Shown here piece by piece: positions 61,772 to 64,000 of a DNA stretch of 64,000 nucleotides (positions are counted from its first letter, which is position 1; every line of letters starts with the position of its first letter). The position numbers and the translations under genes were made by a program. Source of the stretch: Bacteriovorax sp. PP10 (GTDB taxonomy: Bacteria > Bdellovibrionota > Bacteriovoracia > Bacteriovoracales > Bacteriovoracaceae); assembly GCF_035013165.1 (NCBI RefSeq), contig NZ_JAYGJQ010000001.1, positions 124,001 through 188,000 on the forward strand, in the 5' to 3' direction. The notes beneath the pieces were generated by a model. That model worked only from the letters and a program-made list of their open reading frames with translations, was not told where the DNA came from and did not search any database.

Positions 61772-63745
61772 CTATTCGTATGTTGGAGGTGTATATTCCA
61801 GTTTAACAACCGTATCTTCTGTCACAGGTGTTCCAGCGGCCGGAAATTGTGATGAAACAACTCCCATTCCTTTATGTAACATTTGAAGATTTAACTTAGT
61901 CCCAATATTTGAAGTCGTGATTTTATCCAGTCCCATCATGTTGGGAACAATTCCTGGAGTCAGTGATCTAGTCGATGACTCTTTCACTTGAACGATATCA
62001 ATATTAGTTTTTACTTTTTTCAGATCGTAATCGTTGTCTTCATGTTCAGCAAGTCGGCTGATATCTTTGTTTTTATAAAGAATATACTCGGCAAGATTCT
62101 TAAACACAGGACCCGCGACAGCTCCTCCGTAATACCCACCAGTTTTTGGATTATCAATATAAACAACGATAACAAAACGGTTATCAACGTTTACCGGATA
62201 ACCAACAAACCCTGCCACATAACCTTTGTATCCACCATTTCTATCAACTCTTTGAGCTGTTGCTGTTTTACCTGCAATTTGAAAGTGAGGGATTTGAGCT
62301 GCTTTACCTGTTCCTTTTTCAACTGCGGCCGTTAAAGCTTTCGTTAAATCATCAGTCGTTTTCTTAGAAAAAACTGTGTGTCTTTTTTGTAATTGGTTTT
62401 CATTTTCCGGCTCAAGCTCAGAAACGGTTACAACATTCGGGTCGCGCTTAATCAGTGTCGGACGAATATAAGTTCCACCGTTAGCGATAGCCGCGTAGGC
62501 CGCAAGCATCTGCACGCCTGTTACCGCAATTCCTTGTCCAAAACTAATGTTACTTAATGATAGAGGTGTAACGTTATCAGCTTCAGTGAAAATCCCGCGA
62601 GACTCTCCCGGAACTTCAATCCCAGTTTTATTTCCGAAGTTTAATTCTTTAATCGTTTGTTTAAAGCGAGGGAATTTTAAGTCAAAAGCAATTTTTGTTG
62701 TTCCAACGTTTGATGAAAAACGAAGAATATCTGCAACTGAAATCCATTCAAACTTCTCGTGAGTTTCAGCTTCTTTAATCCAGTGATTATCAACTCGCAT
62801 TCTTCCTTGTTCAGCATAATAAGTTGATTCAAGTTTTGCGACTTTATTTTCTAGAGCTGATCCAACAGTGAAAGCTTTGAAAGTTGACCCCGGTTCAAAC
62901 GGTTCAATGGCAAAACTTAACTTTCGATCTTCCGGGTTTGATCCTCTAACATCGTTTGGATCGAAACTAGGGTAGTTGGCAATTGCCAGAATTTCTCCCG
63001 TACTTGCATCAATAACACCGACTCCACCTTTATCAGCATTGTGTTTTAGCACAGCTTCTTTCAGGTATTTTTCGGCCATACTTTGAATATCTTTATCAAT
63101 TGTAAGGTTGATGTCTTTTGCTTGGGCAGTCACACTTTGATGACTTTCAAATTTAATCGGACGACCTTTATTGTCGATCGTGTACTTAAGAGTTACCGGA
63201 TTTCCTTTTAACTCTTTATCGAACATATACTCAAGGCCTGAAAGTCCTTTGTTATCTAACCCAACAAAGCCGATAACCTGAGACAGAAGTTCATGGTTCG
63301 GGTAAACGCGCTCAGGAGTTCCTTCGATGAAGATTCCTCTTAACTCTTTTACTTCTTCAACCTGATCTTTTGTCAGACGAAGCTTTCTCCCAAGCCAAGT
63401 AAAACGTTTTCTCTTTTTAATAGTAGAAACCATTTCTTTATATGAAAGCTCTGGGATAATTTTTGAAAGTTTTTTATAGATGTCGAGCTTGTAGTCAGCA
63501 GTTTTAGGAATGGCAAAGATGCTGTAGGTTTGAACGTTTAGAGCTAGAGGGTGTCCCATACGGTCGTAGATATTTCCACGTTTAGGATAAACGGTTACTT
63601 CTCTTAAAAACTGTGAATTTGCTCTGACAATAAGGTCGCTTGAATCAATCAATTGAACCTTAAAAGCTTTTCCTAAAACGAGAAGGAAAAACAAACAAAA
63701 ACATGTGAAGACGAAAATAATTCTGTTTTTTTCTACTCTATTCAT
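61772..63745 (-). CDS. ftsI: Septal transpeptidase FtsI (PBP3) with PASTA domain
   Basis: A 657-aa bitopic protein: one N-terminal helix (about residues 8-28), a dimerisation region, transpeptidase with STFK (SxxK), SSN and KTAT, and a C-terminal PASTA domain (about 595-655). The usual KTG triad reads KTA. It crosslinks septal peptidoglycan with FtsW. PASTA on FtsI is more typical of SpoVD-like and Bdellovibrio-type proteins than of E. coli. Confidence 0.95.
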   Translation of the reverse strand: MNRVEKNRIIFVFTCFCLFFLLVLGKAFKVQLIDSSDLIVRANSQFLREVTVYPKRGNIYDRMGHPLALNVQTYSIFAIPKTADYKLDIYKKLSKIIPELSYKEMVSTIKKRKRFTWLGRKLRLTKDQVEEVKELRGIFIEGTPERVYPNHELLSQVIGFVGLDNKGLSGLEYMFDKELKGNPVTLKYTIDNKGRPIKFESHQSVTAQAKDINLTIDKDIQSMAEKYLKEAVLKHNADKGGVGVIDASTGEILAIANYPSFDPNDVRGSNPEDRKLSFAIEPFEPGSTFKAFTVGSALENKVAKLESTYYAEQGRMRVDNHWIKEAETHEKFEWISVADILRFSSNVGTTKIAFDLKFPRFKQTIKELNFGNKTGIEVPGESRGIFTEADNVTPLSLSNISFGQGIAVTGVQMLAAYAAIANGGTYIRPTLIKRDPNVVTVSELEPENENQLQKRHTVFSKKTTDDLTKALTAAVEKGTGKAAQIPHFQIAGKTATAQRVDRNGGYKGYVAGFVGYPVNVDNRFVIVVYIDNPKTGGYYGGAVAGPVFKNLAEYILYKNKDISRLAEHEDNDYDLKKVKTNIDIVQVKESSTRSLTPGIVPNMMGLDKITTSNIGTKLNLQMLHKGMGVVSSQFPAAGTPVTEDTVVKLEYTPPTYE

Positions 63746-63763
63746 ACCTTAATTTTCCAATTC

Positions 63764-64000
63764 CTATGGAATGACAATTATTTGGTCTTGTGTTGGCTGA
63801 TCTAAGTGATGGGCCATTGCAAGCTTTCTTAACTTGTCTGCAGAAAGCATTCTTGCTTTCTTTGCTTTTAATTCTTTATTGTCCATGATGACTTTTTCGA
63901 TTTCGCGATTTGTTTTTGAAATGGTGTAATCCATCTCAACATTTTTCATACGAAATAATACGAATAATATTGCGAGTGTCGTGAATGAAAGGAAAATAGG
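63764..64000 (-). CDS. ftsL: FtsL-like cell division protein (5' part outside window)
   Basis: The 3' 78 codons of a gene cut by the right edge. A membrane helix (IFLSFTTLAILFVLF) is followed by a periplasmic coiled coil and the short LRKLAMAHHL element typical of FtsL. It lies 18 bp upstream of ftsI, the standard ftsL position. The true start lies beyond 64000. Confidence 0.75.
   Translation of the reverse strand, partial: PIFLSFTTLAILFVLFRMKNVEMDYTISKTNREIEKVIMDNKELKAKKARMLSADKLRKLAMAHHLDQPTQDQIIVIP

Noticed and set aside
61988-62335. 115-aa open frame antisense to ftsI
   Set aside because: It lies opposite conserved transpeptidase motifs and has no start signals.

Overview
The window is an AT-rich (by eye roughly 38-40% GC) bacterial chromosome segment packed with genes. 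Several things point to a Gram-negative, flagellated, Bdellovibrio-like bacterium of the Bacteriovoracales type. They are a MoxR/DUF58/VWA (Bat) operon, three short flagellins, a TIGR02147/DUF4423 regulator beside a secreted GSSGGGN-type protein, a PilZ protein, LpxH and heptose enzymes, and a meso-DAP type dcw cluster. This lineage is an inference from gene content. I see no rRNA, tRNA, CRISPR array, transposase or integrase.

Layout. 1-5013 (minus): batB (cut by the left edge), batA, a membrane-anchored partner, DUF58, moxR and an RlmI-like methyltransferase. 5169-10322 (minus): a 1436-aa lipoprotein and a small secreted protein, both unrecognised. 10380-14073: an NFACT (RqcH-like) gene and mutS2 in divergent orientation, with start codons that share bases; together they look like a ribosome-rescue pair. 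14070-19153 (minus): lepB, a transpeptidase, rlmE, a secreted barstar-like protein, a sigma-54 activator and a CysQ-like phosphatase. 19154-19542 holds three DnaA boxes and a terminator with a possible antiterminator. 19543-21356 (minus): a 75-aa orphan and a polytopic membrane protein.

21615-33042 (plus): fliD, fliS, a FliT-like chaperone, a Maf-like protein, two GT9 glycosyltransferases with helical C-terminal extensions, two small proteins, a histidine kinase and response regulator, nadK and recN. This reads as filament-cap assembly plus probable filament glycosylation, followed by signalling and housekeeping genes. 33090-40400: lpxH, a PilZ protein, two near-identical tandem flagellins, the secreted protein/TIGR02147 pair, and a third, diverged flagellin. 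The flagellins share a sigma-28-like promoter. 40657-45169 (minus): rfaE2, an RDD protein, rsmE, prmA and a solute-binding protein. 45244-48121 (plus): uridine kinase, RNase J and a zinc-finger membrane protein.

48208-64000 (minus) is the division and cell-wall cluster. In transcription order it runs ftsL (cut), ftsI (with PASTA), murE, murF, mraY, murD, a 119-aa membrane protein, ftsW, murC, murB, ftsQ, ftsA, ftsZ. A DUF5522 gene lies between murC and murB on the other strand. murG and ddl are missing from their usual places, and the murD product lacks the P-loop lysine.

The points most worth following are the mutS2/NFACT arrangement, the secreted barstar-like protein, the altered MurD with missing murG, the flagellin-modification island, the DnaA boxes at 19.2-19.4 kb, and a nested-hairpin intergenic element present twice.
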